From the NCBI RefSeq assembly GCF_010730195.1, contig NZ_AP022613.1, forward strand, positions 2,790,001-2,854,000: a stretch of DNA of 64,000 nt, read 5' to 3'. The stretch is from Mycobacterium conspicuum. GTDB taxonomy: Bacteria; Actinomycetota; Actinomycetes; Mycobacteriales; Mycobacteriaceae. Shown here in pieces: positions 1 to 8,681 of the stretch; within the stretch, counting starts at the first letter, position 1, and every line of letters begins with the position of its first letter. The translations under genes and the position numbers were made by a program. The notes under the pieces are model-generated. The model was given only the letters and a program-made list of their open reading frames with translations. It made no database searches and was not told the origin of the DNA.

Positions 1-2
1 CC

Positions 3-1067
3 CCGAACCAAGAACGTTGGGCCCGTGAACATCAGGTCGACCGCGAGTACTGGAACAAGCTTGGCGATGCGGGGCTGCTCGGGCTGGACCTGCCCGAGCG
101 GTTCGGCGGCGCCGGAGGCGATTTCGGCTTTTCGGCGGTTGTCGCCGAGGAGCAGACGCTGGCGAACGACACCGCGTCGGGTTGGATTGTGCACTCGCCG
201 ATCGGCGCGCATTACATCAACACCTACGGCAGCGAGGAGCAGAAGCAGCGTTGGCTGCCCAAGATCATCAGCGGGGAAGCGGTGCTGGCGATCGCAATGA
301 CCGAACCGGGCGCCGGCTCTGACCTGCAGGGGATTCGTACCACCGCGGTTCGCGACGGCTCGGACTACGTGATCAACGGCTCAAAGACCTTCATTTCCAA
401 CGGGTCTCACTGTGACCTGCTGATCATCGTCACCAAGACCGATCCCACCGCCGGCGCCGCGGGAACTTCGCTGATCGTTGCCGAAACCAACGACAACCTG
501 GCGGGTTTCGAGCGCGGACGAGTCCTGGAAAAGATCGGGCAGCACGGTCAAGACACCCGCGAGCTGTTCTTCTCGGATATGCGCGTGCCGGTGGCGAACC
601 TGCTCGGCGAGAAGGAAGGACTGGGGTTCTATCAGCTGATGGAACAGCTGGCGCGCGAGCGGCTCGTCATCGCCGCGCAGGCCGCCGGGATGGCGGAATG
701 CGCTGTGCTCGAGGCGATCCGCTACACCAAGCATCGCGAGGCGTTCGGTCGGCAGTTGATCAAGTTCCAGCACAACAGGTTTGAGCTCGCGCAGCTGAAG
801 GCCGAGACGCTGTCGATCAAGACCACCGTCGACTTCTGCATCCAGCAGTACATCGATGGCAACAACGACCCGGCGATCGCGTCGATGGCCAAGCTGATCG
901 CCGCGGACAAGGCGGTTGACGTCGTGGACCGTTGCCTGCAGTTCTTCGGTGGTTACGGCTACATGATGGAGTACCCCATCGCGCGTGCCTATGCGGCGGC
1001 GCGCGTCGCCAAGATCTACGGCGGCACAAGCGAAATCATGAAGGAAATCATCAGCCGCTCGCTGTAG
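3..1067 (+). CDS. acyl-CoA dehydrogenase, 5' truncated by window edge
   Basis: The reading frame is open from base 3 and has no start, so the N-terminus lies outside the window; about 354 residues remain of a family that is usually 380-400 long. The FAD and substrate-binding middle domain is visible in AMTEPGAGSDLQG, and the C-terminal helical domain ends with GGYGYMMEYPIARAY and IYGGTSEIMKE. The position that carries the catalytic glutamate in medium-chain enzymes is glycine here (YGGTSEI). A glutamate in the segment ARERLVIAAQ (codon at 657) matches the alternative base used by isovaleryl-CoA and long-chain dehydrogenases. It should oxidise an acyl-CoA at C2-C3. A crotonase follows 31 bp downstream in the same direction, so the two probably act in sequence. 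Substrate unknown. Confidence 0.93.
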   Translation, partial: PNQERWAREHQVDREYWNKLGDAGLLGLDLPERFGGAGGDFGFSAVVAEEQTLANDTASGWIVHSPIGAHYINTYGSEEQKQRWLPKIISGEAVLAIAMTEPGAGSDLQGIRTTAVRDGSDYVINGSKTFISNGSHCDLLIIVTKTDPTAGAAGTSLIVAETNDNLAGFERGRVLEKIGQHGQDTRELFFSDMRVPVANLLGEKEGLGFYQLMEQLARERLVIAAQAAGMAECAVLEAIRYTKHREAFGRQLIKFQHNRFELAQLKAETLSIKTTVDFCIQQYIDGNNDPAIASMAKLIAADKAVDVVDRCLQFFGGYGYMMEYPIARAYAAARVAKIYGGTSEIMKEIISRSL

Positions 1068-1098
1068 CCACTGCCCGGTTTCGGGTAGTGTCACGGGG

Positions 1099-1932
1099 AT
1101 GGAACGGCGCGTCCTCGAAGCGGTCATCTATGAGCGCGAACCACCGATAGCACGGATCATCCTCAATCGGGTGGACAAGGCCAACACCAAGGATGCGGTG
1201 CTGGTCACCGAGGTCGACGATTGCCTGCACGAGGCGGACCGCGACAAGGAGATCAAGGTCGTCATCCTCAAGGCCAACGGCAAGGGCTTCTGCGGCGGGC
1301 ACGTCGCCCGCTGGGGGCCGGATGAAAACCCCTATCCCGATTTCGGTGACACGTTCGAGGACCTGTACAAGGGGACCGCCGACCTGTTCCTGTGGCCGAC
1401 GCTATATCTGTGGGAGTTTCCCAAGCCGACGATCTCCCAGATCCACGGCTACTGCATGGGAGGCGGGATCTATCTCGGCCTGCTGACGGACTTCTGCGTG
1501 GCGTCCGAGGACGCGTATTTCCAGATGCCGCTTGCCCAAAGCCTCGGCGAGCCGGGCGGGCACACCATGATCGAGCCCTGGCTGCTGATGAATTGGCATC
1601 GCACTATGGACTGGCTGTTGTTGGCGCCGACGCTGTCCGCGCAGCAGGCACTCGAGTGGGGCCTGCTCAACAGGGTGGTGGCGCGCGAAGACCTGGAGGA
1701 CACCGTCGAGGAGATGGCGCGCAAGATCGCGCAGATCCCGCTGACCACGCTGATGGCCGTGAAAAGCAACGTGAAGCGTGCCTGGGAACTGATGGGGATG
1801 CGGGTGCATCTGCAGGTCAGCCATATCTTGACCAACATGGTCGGCGCCGCGTCCGATGTTCAGGCGCGGCGGGAGGAGCTCAAGCAGTCGGGCCTGAAAC
1901 CGCGCGAATTCGTCGAGGGCGAGCGGGATTAG
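1099..1932 (+). CDS. enoyl-CoA hydratase/isomerase (crotonase) family protein
   Basis: A 277-residue crotonase-fold protein. The first oxyanion-hole segment is ANGKGFCGGHVARWG and the second is HGYCMGGGIYLG. Where classical hydratases carry the first catalytic glutamate after the second oxyanion loop, this protein reads QMPLAQSLGEPGG, so ordinary hydratase chemistry is not assured. A paralogue lies at 6537-7415; both share the unusual C-terminal stretch KRAWELMGMRVH. The start ATG at 1099 is the first in frame and lies 31 bp after the acyl-CoA dehydrogenase stop. The 3' end overlaps the convergent flavoprotein gene by 4 bp. Likely a beta-oxidation-type step in the surrounding catabolic cluster; reaction not defined. 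Confidence 0.88.
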   Translation: MERRVLEAVIYEREPPIARIILNRVDKANTKDAVLVTEVDDCLHEADRDKEIKVVILKANGKGFCGGHVARWGPDENPYPDFGDTFEDLYKGTADLFLWPTLYLWEFPKPTISQIHGYCMGGGIYLGLLTDFCVASEDAYFQMPLAQSLGEPGGHTMIEPWLLMNWHRTMDWLLLAPTLSAQQALEWGLLNRVVAREDLEDTVEEMARKIAQIPLTTLMAVKSNVKRAWELMGMRVHLQVSHILTNMVGAASDVQARREELKQSGLKPREFVEGERD

Positions 1933-3605
1933 CGGCCGCCGGCGTGCCGGGCGGCGACGTAGCCGAACACCATCGTGTAAGCGATGCTGCCGCCCGCGCC
2001 CAGATAGTTTCGGCCCATCACCGTCGCGGTGATGTTGCCCGTCGCGTAGAGCCCCTCGATCACCCGGTCCTTCTCGTCGAGGACCTGCGCGTACTCGTTG
2101 GCGATTAGCCCGCCGCAGGTTCCGACATCGGCGGGTACAACCTTGGTGGCGTAGTACGGAGCGCGGTCCAGTGGCCCGATCGCGGCATTCGTGCGGTATC
2201 CCGGATCGCCCAGACAGTCGTTGTACGCCGACTGGCCGCGCCCGAAATCGGGGTCGAGGCCCTTGGCGGCAAAACCGTTGAAGCGCTTGACAGTCTGCTC
2301 CAGGGTGTCGGATGGGACCTCCATCTGGCGTGCCAGATCGGCGACGGTGCTGCCGCGCAGCACCGCGCCCCGCTCGATCAGCTCCTCGGGAAGGCTGCGC
2401 TTCTTGAACGGGTTCGCGCCAGACACGTATCGATGGATGTAGCCCTCGTCGAAGACCATCCAGCACGGCACCGCCTTGTTGGCGTACATCGCCTTGCCAA
2501 CCTCGACGTAGGAGTTCGATTCGTTGCAGAACCGCTTGCCGGTGCCGTCGACGTAGATGGCGCCGGGCCGCTGCCGACCGCTTCCCAGTGCCCGCGCGGC
2601 ATCTCCTCCGTCGGCGATGAAAATCGAAGGCAGCCACCAGGCCTCGTCCATCAAGTCGGTTTTCGCGCCGAGCCTTATCGCCGCCTCCAGCACCTCGCCG
2701 GTGTCGCCGGCGTTCGCGATCGACCACCGCCCGTCGTTGGGCTGATCCCCGCTGTAGCGGCGGCGCATGTCGGCGTTGCGGCTGAAGCCGCCGGCGGCGA
2801 GCAGGACGCCCTTGCGCGCCTCGACATTCACCGACGCCCCGTTGCGAGTCACGCGCGCACCGACGACGCGACCGCCGTCGACGATCAGGTCCTGCATCGC
2901 GGCGCCGGTCCAGATCGGCGGGTCGGCGCGCAGGTCGATCAGCGCCTTTAGCAGCTGACCGATGAGCGAGGCACCGTTGGTGAGGAGTTCTCGACCACGC
3001 AGCTTGGCCGCCCGGGTGCGGGCGAACACCCTTGCCGCCGTGGCGAAGGCCCGCGGCGATCGATTGAAGTACTGCACCGCGCGCAGTTCGTTGGTCTTGA
3101 GGACGAAGCCGCCGTAGCTCTTGGCCATCGAGGGCTGCACCTTGTCGCTCCAGCTGCCCAGGGCCGCAGCGTTGTACGGGACACCCTCGACCGCGCGGCC
3201 GGCTTCGTTGCCGCCCTTGTTGTTCGGGTAATAGTCGCTCCAGCCCGGGCACCGCACCAACCGGACACCCTTGCGCAGCAGAAAGTTGATCATCTCGTAG
3301 CCCGCGGTGAGAAACATCTCCCGGCGGGCCGGCGACGAGGGCTGGCCGATGTCGCCGACCACGTCATCGAAGTACGCCAGACCGTCCTCGTGCGAGTCGG
3401 CGATGCCGTCCGCGCGCATCAGCGGGTTGTTCGGCAACCACACCATGCCGCCGGACAACCCCGTGGAACCCCCTACCAGAGACTGCTTTTCGACCACCAG
3501 CGGCTCGATCCCCGAATCGAGCGCCGCCAGCGCGGCCACCAGGCCACCGCCGCCGCTGCCCACGATGAGCAGGTCAACCGAGCGATCCCACCGAATGTCC
3601 ATCAC
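1929..3605 (-). CDS. FAD-binding protein of the 3-ketosteroid dehydrogenase / fumarate reductase family
   Basis: A 558-residue flavoprotein. The N-terminal dinucleotide motif is IVGSGGGGLVAALAALDSG. The C-terminal FAD-closing region is GLYATGNITATVMGRNYLG followed by GAGGSIAYTMVFGYVAARH. Length and both motifs fit the 3-oxosteroid delta-1-dehydrogenase-like group, which introduces or removes double bonds next to a ketone, but the steroid-specific active-site tyrosines cannot be assigned by eye. The start is GTG 3605 or ATG 3602; the ATG overlaps the upstream Rieske gene stop as TGATG, indicating translational coupling. It is the last gene of the leftward operon. Steroid or terpenoid substrate is inference from the family and from the Rieske oxygenase next door. 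Confidence 0.85.
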   Translation of the reverse strand: MMDIRWDRSVDLLIVGSGGGGLVAALAALDSGIEPLVVEKQSLVGGSTGLSGGMVWLPNNPLMRADGIADSHEDGLAYFDDVVGDIGQPSSPARREMFLTAGYEMINFLLRKGVRLVRCPGWSDYYPNNKGGNEAGRAVEGVPYNAAALGSWSDKVQPSMAKSYGGFVLKTNELRAVQYFNRSPRAFATAARVFARTRAAKLRGRELLTNGASLIGQLLKALIDLRADPPIWTGAAMQDLIVDGGRVVGARVTRNGASVNVEARKGVLLAAGGFSRNADMRRRYSGDQPNDGRWSIANAGDTGEVLEAAIRLGAKTDLMDEAWWLPSIFIADGGDAARALGSGRQRPGAIYVDGTGKRFCNESNSYVEVGKAMYANKAVPCWMVFDEGYIHRYVSGANPFKKRSLPEELIERGAVLRGSTVADLARQMEVPSDTLEQTVKRFNGFAAKGLDPDFGRGQSAYNDCLGDPGYRTNAAIGPLDRAPYYATKVVPADVGTCGGLIANEYAQVLDEKDRVIEGLYATGNITATVMGRNYLGAGGSIAYTMVFGYVAARHAGGR

Positions 3606-4963
3606 GCCTCCGTGCCGACGGGTGAAGTGAAGCCCAGATCCACCATGGGCACGTCGATGGTGGTGTTGGTCTTCTGGATTGCCGGTACCAGCGCGTCGTA
3701 CGGCAGACCCGCGAGGAAGCCGTCGATGACGCGTTCGAAGTTCGAGATCAACCCCTCGATCCGGCTGGACAAGCGCATGTACTCAAACCCTTTGGAGTGC
3801 AAGCCCTTCTGCTGCCTGGGTAGATTGGAGAAGTCCTGGGCGGGGATCGGTGGCCAGCGTGGGTCGTCGGGTGCCATCGGCACCGGCGGCGTCGGTTTTT
3901 CGGTGAGCTGATCCGGTGGGATGCGGGTGAGCGACCAGATCTCGAACAGCGTCTCCTCGGGACCCAGCGGCCGGATCCGGTACGAGGAGGCACTGCTGTA
4001 CTGAGGCAGCACAAAGTAGTGCGGGAAGGCGAAATTGATCGCCTCGGTGATGCCGCGTTCCGCCAACTCGTTGAGGTCGGGCATGTCGCAGCCGCGGGCG
4101 CGATGCCAGTGCACGATGGCGTCGTTGAGGGTGCGGCGCCAGACGGCCATCGCCTCGGCCGGATCGGACGGCAACTCGAGGTCCTGCAGACCCTCGGCGA
4201 TCCGGACGTCGTTCTCGTGCGTCATGCCGGCCATGCCCTCGCCGAGCGTGCGCATGAAGTACAGGTTGGTCTGGATGAGTCCCGGTGCCGCCGAGGACTT
4301 CGGCATGCTCGACGGCAGCAGCTGGGGGTGGGTCTGCGGGACGTGATAGCCCTCCATGAAGGCCGCCGTCGCGAGCTTCCAGTTCACCGGCAGCCGGCAC
4401 GACTGCCACCACTCGACGCGCAGCGACTCCACCTGCCAGGCGTCGTAGATGGACGCGAACGGCTCGAAGCAGTCGCGCAACGGCGGGGCGTCGTCGTCGA
4501 GGTTGATCCACGCGCACCCGCCCCAAAGCTCACAGCGGACCGCGACGAGGCGAAGGTCGTCGGGGTCCAGGTTGTGTTCGTCGAACTCTTCGGGGCGCAG
4601 CACAAAGGTGTTGCGGCCGTCGATGCCCCAACACCACCCGTGGAACGGGCAGACGAAGGTGCGCCGATTCCCGTTGCCCTGCACCAGCTTTACGCCGCGA
4701 TGGCGGCAGGCGTTGTGGTAGGCGCGCACGTTGTCCGCGTCCAGTCGGACCACGATGATGGACTCGTCGAGGATCTCGTACTCGACGTAGTCGCCCGGCT
4801 TCGGGATCTCTTCCAGACGGCATGCCATCTGCCACACCCGCGGCCAGAGCAGTTCGTTTTCGAGCGCGTAGAACTCCGGGTCGTAGTACCGCTGCTTGGG
4901 GATCCGGTCGGCGGACTGCACCGCCCACGGCACCGGGAGCGGGGTCCAGTTCACGTTGGTCAT
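3602..4963 (-). CDS. aromatic ring-hydroxylating dioxygenase alpha subunit-like (Rieske) oxygenase
   Basis: A 453-residue Rieske non-haem iron oxygenase. The [2Fe-2S] ligands are C86 and H88 (CRHRGVKLVQG) and C105 and H108 (CPFHGW). The mononuclear iron site is visible as E204-x2-H207-x4-H212 in EGYHVPQTHPQ, with glutamate where many family members have aspartate. It should use O2 and electrons from a reductase to hydroxylate or demethylate a substrate. No ferredoxin or reductase subunit is encoded in this operon, so electrons must come from elsewhere. The gene lies 22 bp downstream of the acyl-CoA synthetase gene and is coupled to the flavoprotein gene, so it belongs to the same transcript. 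Confidence 0.9.
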   Translation of the reverse strand: MTNVNWTPLPVPWAVQSADRIPKQRYYDPEFYALENELLWPRVWQMACRLEEIPKPGDYVEYEILDESIIVVRLDADNVRAYHNACRHRGVKLVQGNGNRRTFVCPFHGWCWGIDGRNTFVLRPEEFDEHNLDPDDLRLVAVRCELWGGCAWINLDDDAPPLRDCFEPFASIYDAWQVESLRVEWWQSCRLPVNWKLATAAFMEGYHVPQTHPQLLPSSMPKSSAAPGLIQTNLYFMRTLGEGMAGMTHENDVRIAEGLQDLELPSDPAEAMAVWRRTLNDAIVHWHRARGCDMPDLNELAERGITEAINFAFPHYFVLPQYSSASSYRIRPLGPEETLFEIWSLTRIPPDQLTEKPTPPVPMAPDDPRWPPIPAQDFSNLPRQQKGLHSKGFEYMRLSSRIEGLISNFERVIDGFLAGLPYDALVPAIQKTNTTIDVPMVDLGFTSPVGTEA

Positions 4964-4985
4964 GATGACAAATCCTTGTTCGTGT

Positions 4986-6518
4986 TCATAGGATTCTCGA
5001 CGCCCGGTCCTGCCAGTAGCGTTCGCGAATGCGCCGCTTGTAGAGCTTGCCGTTTGGGTCCCGGGGCAATTCCGGGTCGAATTCGACTGTGCGCGGGCAC
5101 TTGTAGCCCGCCAGGTGGGCCCGGCAGTATTCGATGAGTTCGGCCTCGAGCTCGGGTCCGGGCGTGACTCCGTCGATCGGCTGCACGACGGCCTTGACTT
5201 CCTCGCCGAACTCGTCGTTGGGGACGCCGAACACCGCCGCGTCGACCAGCTTGGGATGCATCACCAACACGTTTTCCGCCTCTTGCGGGTAGATGTTCAC
5301 CCCGCCGGAGACGATCATGAACGTGGATCGGTCGGTCAGGTACAGGTAGCCGTCTTCGTCGACGTAGCCCACGTCGCCCAACGAGCGCCACCCGTGTTCG
5401 TTGGACACCGAGGCGGTCTTGGCGGGGTCCTTGAAGTACTCGAAGTCGGGTCCACCCTCGAAGTAAAGCTCCCCGGACTGCCCGACGGGAAGCTCTTGCC
5501 CGTCCTCGCCGAGCACGTGCACCGGGGCCATCGGGATGCCCACCGAACCGGGGTGCGCCAACCAGTCCTGCGGTCCGATCGTGGTCCCGGCGAATCCCTC
5601 CGTGCCCCCGTAATATTCGTAAAGGATGGGCCCAAACCAGTCCATCATCCGCCGCTTGACGTCCACCGGGCAGGGGGCCGCGGCGTGGATCACGCACCGC
5701 AAACTCGAGACGTCATACTTCCGCCGGACGGCCTCGGGCAGCTTGAGCATGCGCACGAACATCGTCGGCACGAATTGCGCATGGGTGACGCGGTGGGTTT
5801 CGATGAGCCGCAGCGCCGTCTCGGCGTCAAACTTACGCATGAGGATCGATGCGGCGCCCACCCGGTTGACGGCCATCGTGTAATTGATTCCGGCGGCGTG
5901 GTACATCGGCGCGGGGGACAGGTACACGCTGGATTGGTCCATCTTGTAGTGGTGGGTCAGCGCCAGCTCCAGCACCGACTGCGCCCACGAGCCGTTGCCG
6001 TCGGCCGGCAGCGCCCGGCGTACGGCTTTCGGCCGACCCGTGGTGCCCGACGAGTACAGCATCTCGGATCCGTCCGACACCGGCGGTGCGTCGCCGGCCG
6101 CGCTTAACGCGTCCTGGTAGGCGTGCCAGCCGGGAAGGCTGCCACCGACAGCGATGTGCGCCCTGACGCCCGCGTTGACGGCAAGAACATGTGCCGCCAA
6201 CTCGGCCATCGAGGAGTCCACGAAGACGGCTTTCGCGTCGGAGTCGTCGACGACGTAGGCGACCTCGTCGGCGGTGAAGTGCGTGTTGACCGCGGTGTAG
6301 TAGAGCCCGGAAAGCTGGCAACCCCAGGTGATTTCGAAGAACTCGGGCCGGTTCGGCAGGATCAGGGCCACGCCGTCACCGCGGCGCAGCCCGGCGGCAT
6401 GCAACACCGCGGCGACCCGTTGGCTTTTGGCGTACAGCTCGCCGTACGAGATCACCTCACCGTCGATGAGAAGCGCCGGCGACTGCGCAGCCGTTCTCGC
6501 GTGGTCGGCGATGTTCAC
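4986..6518 (-). CDS. acyl-CoA synthetase (AMP-dependent ligase)
   Basis: A 510-residue member of the ANL superfamily. The P-loop is YSSGTTGRPK (residues 155-164), the aromatic acyl/AMP motif is YYGGTEGFAG, the hinge and ATP-binding motif is SLGDVGYVDEDGYLYLTDR, and the catalytic C-terminal lysine lies in LPRDPNGKLYKRRI. It should activate a carboxylic acid to its CoA thioester via an acyl-adenylate. It sits 18 bp after the crotonase gene and 22 bp before the Rieske gene in the leftward operon, so it probably feeds the acyl-CoA dehydrogenase and crotonases nearby. The chain type cannot be read from the sequence. Confidence 0.93.
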   Translation of the reverse strand: MNIADHARTAAQSPALLIDGEVISYGELYAKSQRVAAVLHAAGLRRGDGVALILPNRPEFFEITWGCQLSGLYYTAVNTHFTADEVAYVVDDSDAKAVFVDSSMAELAAHVLAVNAGVRAHIAVGGSLPGWHAYQDALSAAGDAPPVSDGSEMLYSSGTTGRPKAVRRALPADGNGSWAQSVLELALTHHYKMDQSSVYLSPAPMYHAAGINYTMAVNRVGAASILMRKFDAETALRLIETHRVTHAQFVPTMFVRMLKLPEAVRRKYDVSSLRCVIHAAAPCPVDVKRRMMDWFGPILYEYYGGTEGFAGTTIGPQDWLAHPGSVGIPMAPVHVLGEDGQELPVGQSGELYFEGGPDFEYFKDPAKTASVSNEHGWRSLGDVGYVDEDGYLYLTDRSTFMIVSGGVNIYPQEAENVLVMHPKLVDAAVFGVPNDEFGEEVKAVVQPIDGVTPGPELEAELIEYCRAHLAGYKCPRTVEFDPELPRDPNGKLYKRRIRERYWQDRASRIL

Positions 6519-6536
6519 CTGCGGGCTCCCGAAGGC

Positions 6537-7415
6537 CTACGTCGCGGTGGGGGCGCCGTCGGTCGATGCGGCCGCCGCGGCCGCCTGGCGTCGTGCCTGT
6601 TCGGACGGCAGCACCTTGTCCTTGAACACCGTCTGGATCAGCTGCTGCACGTCCTTGCTGATCGACGCGAGCGCGACCAGGTCGTTGGAGCTTTGCCAGT
6701 GCACCCGCATGCCCATCAGCTCCCAGGCCCGCTTGAGGTTGGCCTTGGTCGCCAGCAGCGTCGTCATCGGCGCCTGGGCGATATGCCGGGCGATGGCCTC
6801 GGCGCGCGCCTCCAGCTGGTCGCGCGGGACGACCTCGTTGACCAGGCCGACCTCCAGCGCCTTCTTGGCGTCGATGACCTCGGCGAGGTAGAGGTAGTAG
6901 GCCGCGCGTCGCCAGTTCATGAAAATCCATGGCTCGATTGAACATTCACCGGAGGGCATCCCGAATCCCTGCAGCGGCGGATACGAGAAGTAGGCGTCCT
7001 CGGCGGCGATGACGATGTCGGTCGTCAACCCGTAGTGGGTGCCCCCGCCGACGCAGTAGCCGTGCACCGCGGCGATCGTGGGCTTGGAAAACTCCCACAG
7101 GTTCAGGATCGGCTTGACGAACAGGTCGGTCTGCGGCTTCCACGGTGTGCCCATCACCTGGGCGCCCTCGACGAACGCCGGATAGTCGACCGCGTTGTTG
7201 CCGATCGCGTGCCCGGAGCAGAAGCCCTTGCCGTTGGCCTTGAGGATCAGCACCTTGATGTCGTAGTCGCGGTCCGCGTCCAGCAGCGCGGCGTCGACCT
7301 CTTCGGCCAGCTTCTGGTCCTGCGCGTTGGCCTTCTCGGGCCAGTTCAGCGTGACCCGCGCGATCGGGCCTTCCTTTTCGTAGACGATTCTCTCGCGGGT
7401 CTCGTTGAGGTCCAT
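6537..7415 (-). CDS. enoyl-CoA hydratase/isomerase family protein (paralogue of the 1099-1932 gene)
   Basis: A 292-residue crotonase. Oxyanion-hole segments are ANGKGFCSGHAIG and HGYCVGGGTHYG. As in the gene at 1099-1932, the position expected for the first catalytic glutamate is not conserved (SYPPLQGFGMPSG). The two proteins share LKRAWELMGMRVH-type C-terminal sequence and the VLILKANGKGFC core, so they arose by duplication and now face each other across the operon. The C-terminus ends in a short alanine-rich tail. It lies 19 bp after the lipoyl protein and 18 bp before the acyl-CoA synthetase. A hydratase, isomerase or C-C-cleaving role is possible; not resolved. Confidence 0.88.
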   Translation of the reverse strand: MDLNETRERIVYEKEGPIARVTLNWPEKANAQDQKLAEEVDAALLDADRDYDIKVLILKANGKGFCSGHAIGNNAVDYPAFVEGAQVMGTPWKPQTDLFVKPILNLWEFSKPTIAAVHGYCVGGGTHYGLTTDIVIAAEDAYFSYPPLQGFGMPSGECSIEPWIFMNWRRAAYYLYLAEVIDAKKALEVGLVNEVVPRDQLEARAEAIARHIAQAPMTTLLATKANLKRAWELMGMRVHWQSSNDLVALASISKDVQQLIQTVFKDKVLPSEQARRQAAAAAASTDGAPTAT

Positions 7416-7434
7416 AGGGCTTTACCTTCCTTCG

Positions 7435-7671
7435 TTATGACGTGATGACGCCGATTTCGGCGCCGATGTCGTAGGTGGTCCCGATCTGGCCCGTCCATTG
7501 CACGGTGCCCGAAGCTCCGGCTTCGATTTCAGATTCCGCCTTCTCGGTGGCGATCACATACAGCGGCGCACCCTCGTCGACGTGCTCGCCGGCCTGGACA
7601 AGCAAGTCGGTGAGCTCGGCCTCCGAGACGGCCACCGATACCCGTGGGATGCGAATGATGAACTCAGCCAT
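7435..7671 (-). CDS. free-standing lipoyl (biotinyl)-domain protein
   Basis: A 78-residue protein that is just one lipoyl domain. The swinging-arm lysine is K44 in YVIATEKAESEIEAG, matching the E-T/K-A lipoylation motif of E2 subunits. No peripheral-subunit-binding or acyltransferase domain is attached, and none is encoded nearby. Its ATG lies inside the last codons of the E1 beta gene (8-bp overlap), so the two are translated together. It probably carries the reductive acyl transfer from the E1 alpha/beta pair. Whether it docks to an E2 core encoded elsewhere or works alone, as a GcvH-like carrier, cannot be told from the sequence. Confidence 0.85.
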   Translation of the reverse strand: MAEFIIRIPRVSVAVSEAELTDLLVQAGEHVDEGAPLYVIATEKAESEIEAGASGTVQWTGQIGTTYDIGAEIGVITS

Positions 7672-8647
7672 GAACTTTGGCGTTCTGTAGGCTGCGCAAC
7701 GCGGCTTCGACGATCCGCGGCGGTGACGGGTAAACCTGCGCCTCGAGCGCGGCCGCGGCCGGATTCGGGACGAACCTGGCGGCCACCCGCTCGATCGGCG
7801 CGGCCAGCTCGCCGAACAATTCGTGCTGCAGGATCGCGGCGATCTCCGCTCCCGGTCCGGCGAATTGCACCGCGTCGTGCACGATTACGGCCCGTCGGGT
7901 CCGGCGGGCCGAGTCGACGATCGTCTCCACGTCGAGGGGGACCAGCGTGCGCAGATCGACGACCTCGGCGCTGACCCCCTGCTCGGCAAGGGTGGCCGCC
8001 GCTGCGAGCGCGTCGTGCACACTGCGTCCGTAGCTGATCAGGGTGACGTCGGTGCCCGGCCGCTTGATATCGGCCTGGCCCAACGGGATTGAAAACCCGG
8101 GTTCGACTGGAACGGGTCCCTTCTTGCCTTGCAGGCGAATCGTTTCGACGAACAGACATGGGTCCGGGTCGAAGATCGCCGATGTCAGCAGGCCCTTGCC
8201 ATCGCGCGGGGTGGAGGGCACGATCACCTTCATTCCCGGGATGTGCATGAACCAGGCTTCCAGGCTCTGTGAATGCGTTGCGCCGGTGGCCAGCCCGGCA
8301 TAGACCTGGGTGCGGATGGTGATCGGCGCCGTGGTGCGCCCCGCGGTCATGAACCGCAGCTTGGCGGCGTTGTTGATCAACTGGTCGGCGGCGATGCCGA
8401 TGAAATCCATGATCATGATCTCGGCGACGGGCAGCATTCCGTCGATCGCGGCGCCGATCGCGGCGCCGACGATCGCAGCCTCCGAGATCGGTGTGTCCAG
8501 GACCCGGTCGTGCCCGTATTTCGTCGACAGTCCGGCGGTCGGCCCGGAGGCGCCGGGATCGGCGATGTCCTCACCGAGCAAGAACACCCGATCGTCGGCC
8601 TCTAGTGCCTCGTCGAGCGCGAGGTTCAGTGCCTCGCGCATCGTCAT
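7664..8647 (-). CDS. 2-oxoacid dehydrogenase E1 component, beta subunit
   Basis: Encodes the beta half of a heterotetrameric thiamine-diphosphate E1 (pyruvate, branched-chain or acetoin dehydrogenase type). Visible motifs are FLLGEDIADPGASGPTAGL near the N-terminus, DTPISEAAIVGAAIGAAI, and the C-terminal transketolase domain with ISYGRSVHDALAAA. I chose ATG 8647 (327 residues) because AGGA lies 7 nt upstream and the protein then begins with the family-typical MTMREALN; ATGs at 8662 and 8677 are also possible. It follows the E1 alpha gene closely and overlaps the lipoyl gene. Together they decarboxylate a 2-oxoacid or cleave a 1,2-diketone-like compound; the substrate is unknown. Confidence 0.92.
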   Translation of the reverse strand: MTMREALNLALDEALEADDRVFLLGEDIADPGASGPTAGLSTKYGHDRVLDTPISEAAIVGAAIGAAIDGMLPVAEIMIMDFIGIAADQLINNAAKLRFMTAGRTTAPITIRTQVYAGLATGATHSQSLEAWFMHIPGMKVIVPSTPRDGKGLLTSAIFDPDPCLFVETIRLQGKKGPVPVEPGFSIPLGQADIKRPGTDVTLISYGRSVHDALAAAATLAEQGVSAEVVDLRTLVPLDVETIVDSARRTRRAVIVHDAVQFAGPGAEIAAILQHELFGELAAPIERVAARFVPNPAAAALEAQVYPSPPRIVEAALRSLQNAKVHG

Positions 8648-8681
8648 CTCTCGTTCCTGCATGTCCTCGCCGTCCATGTGC

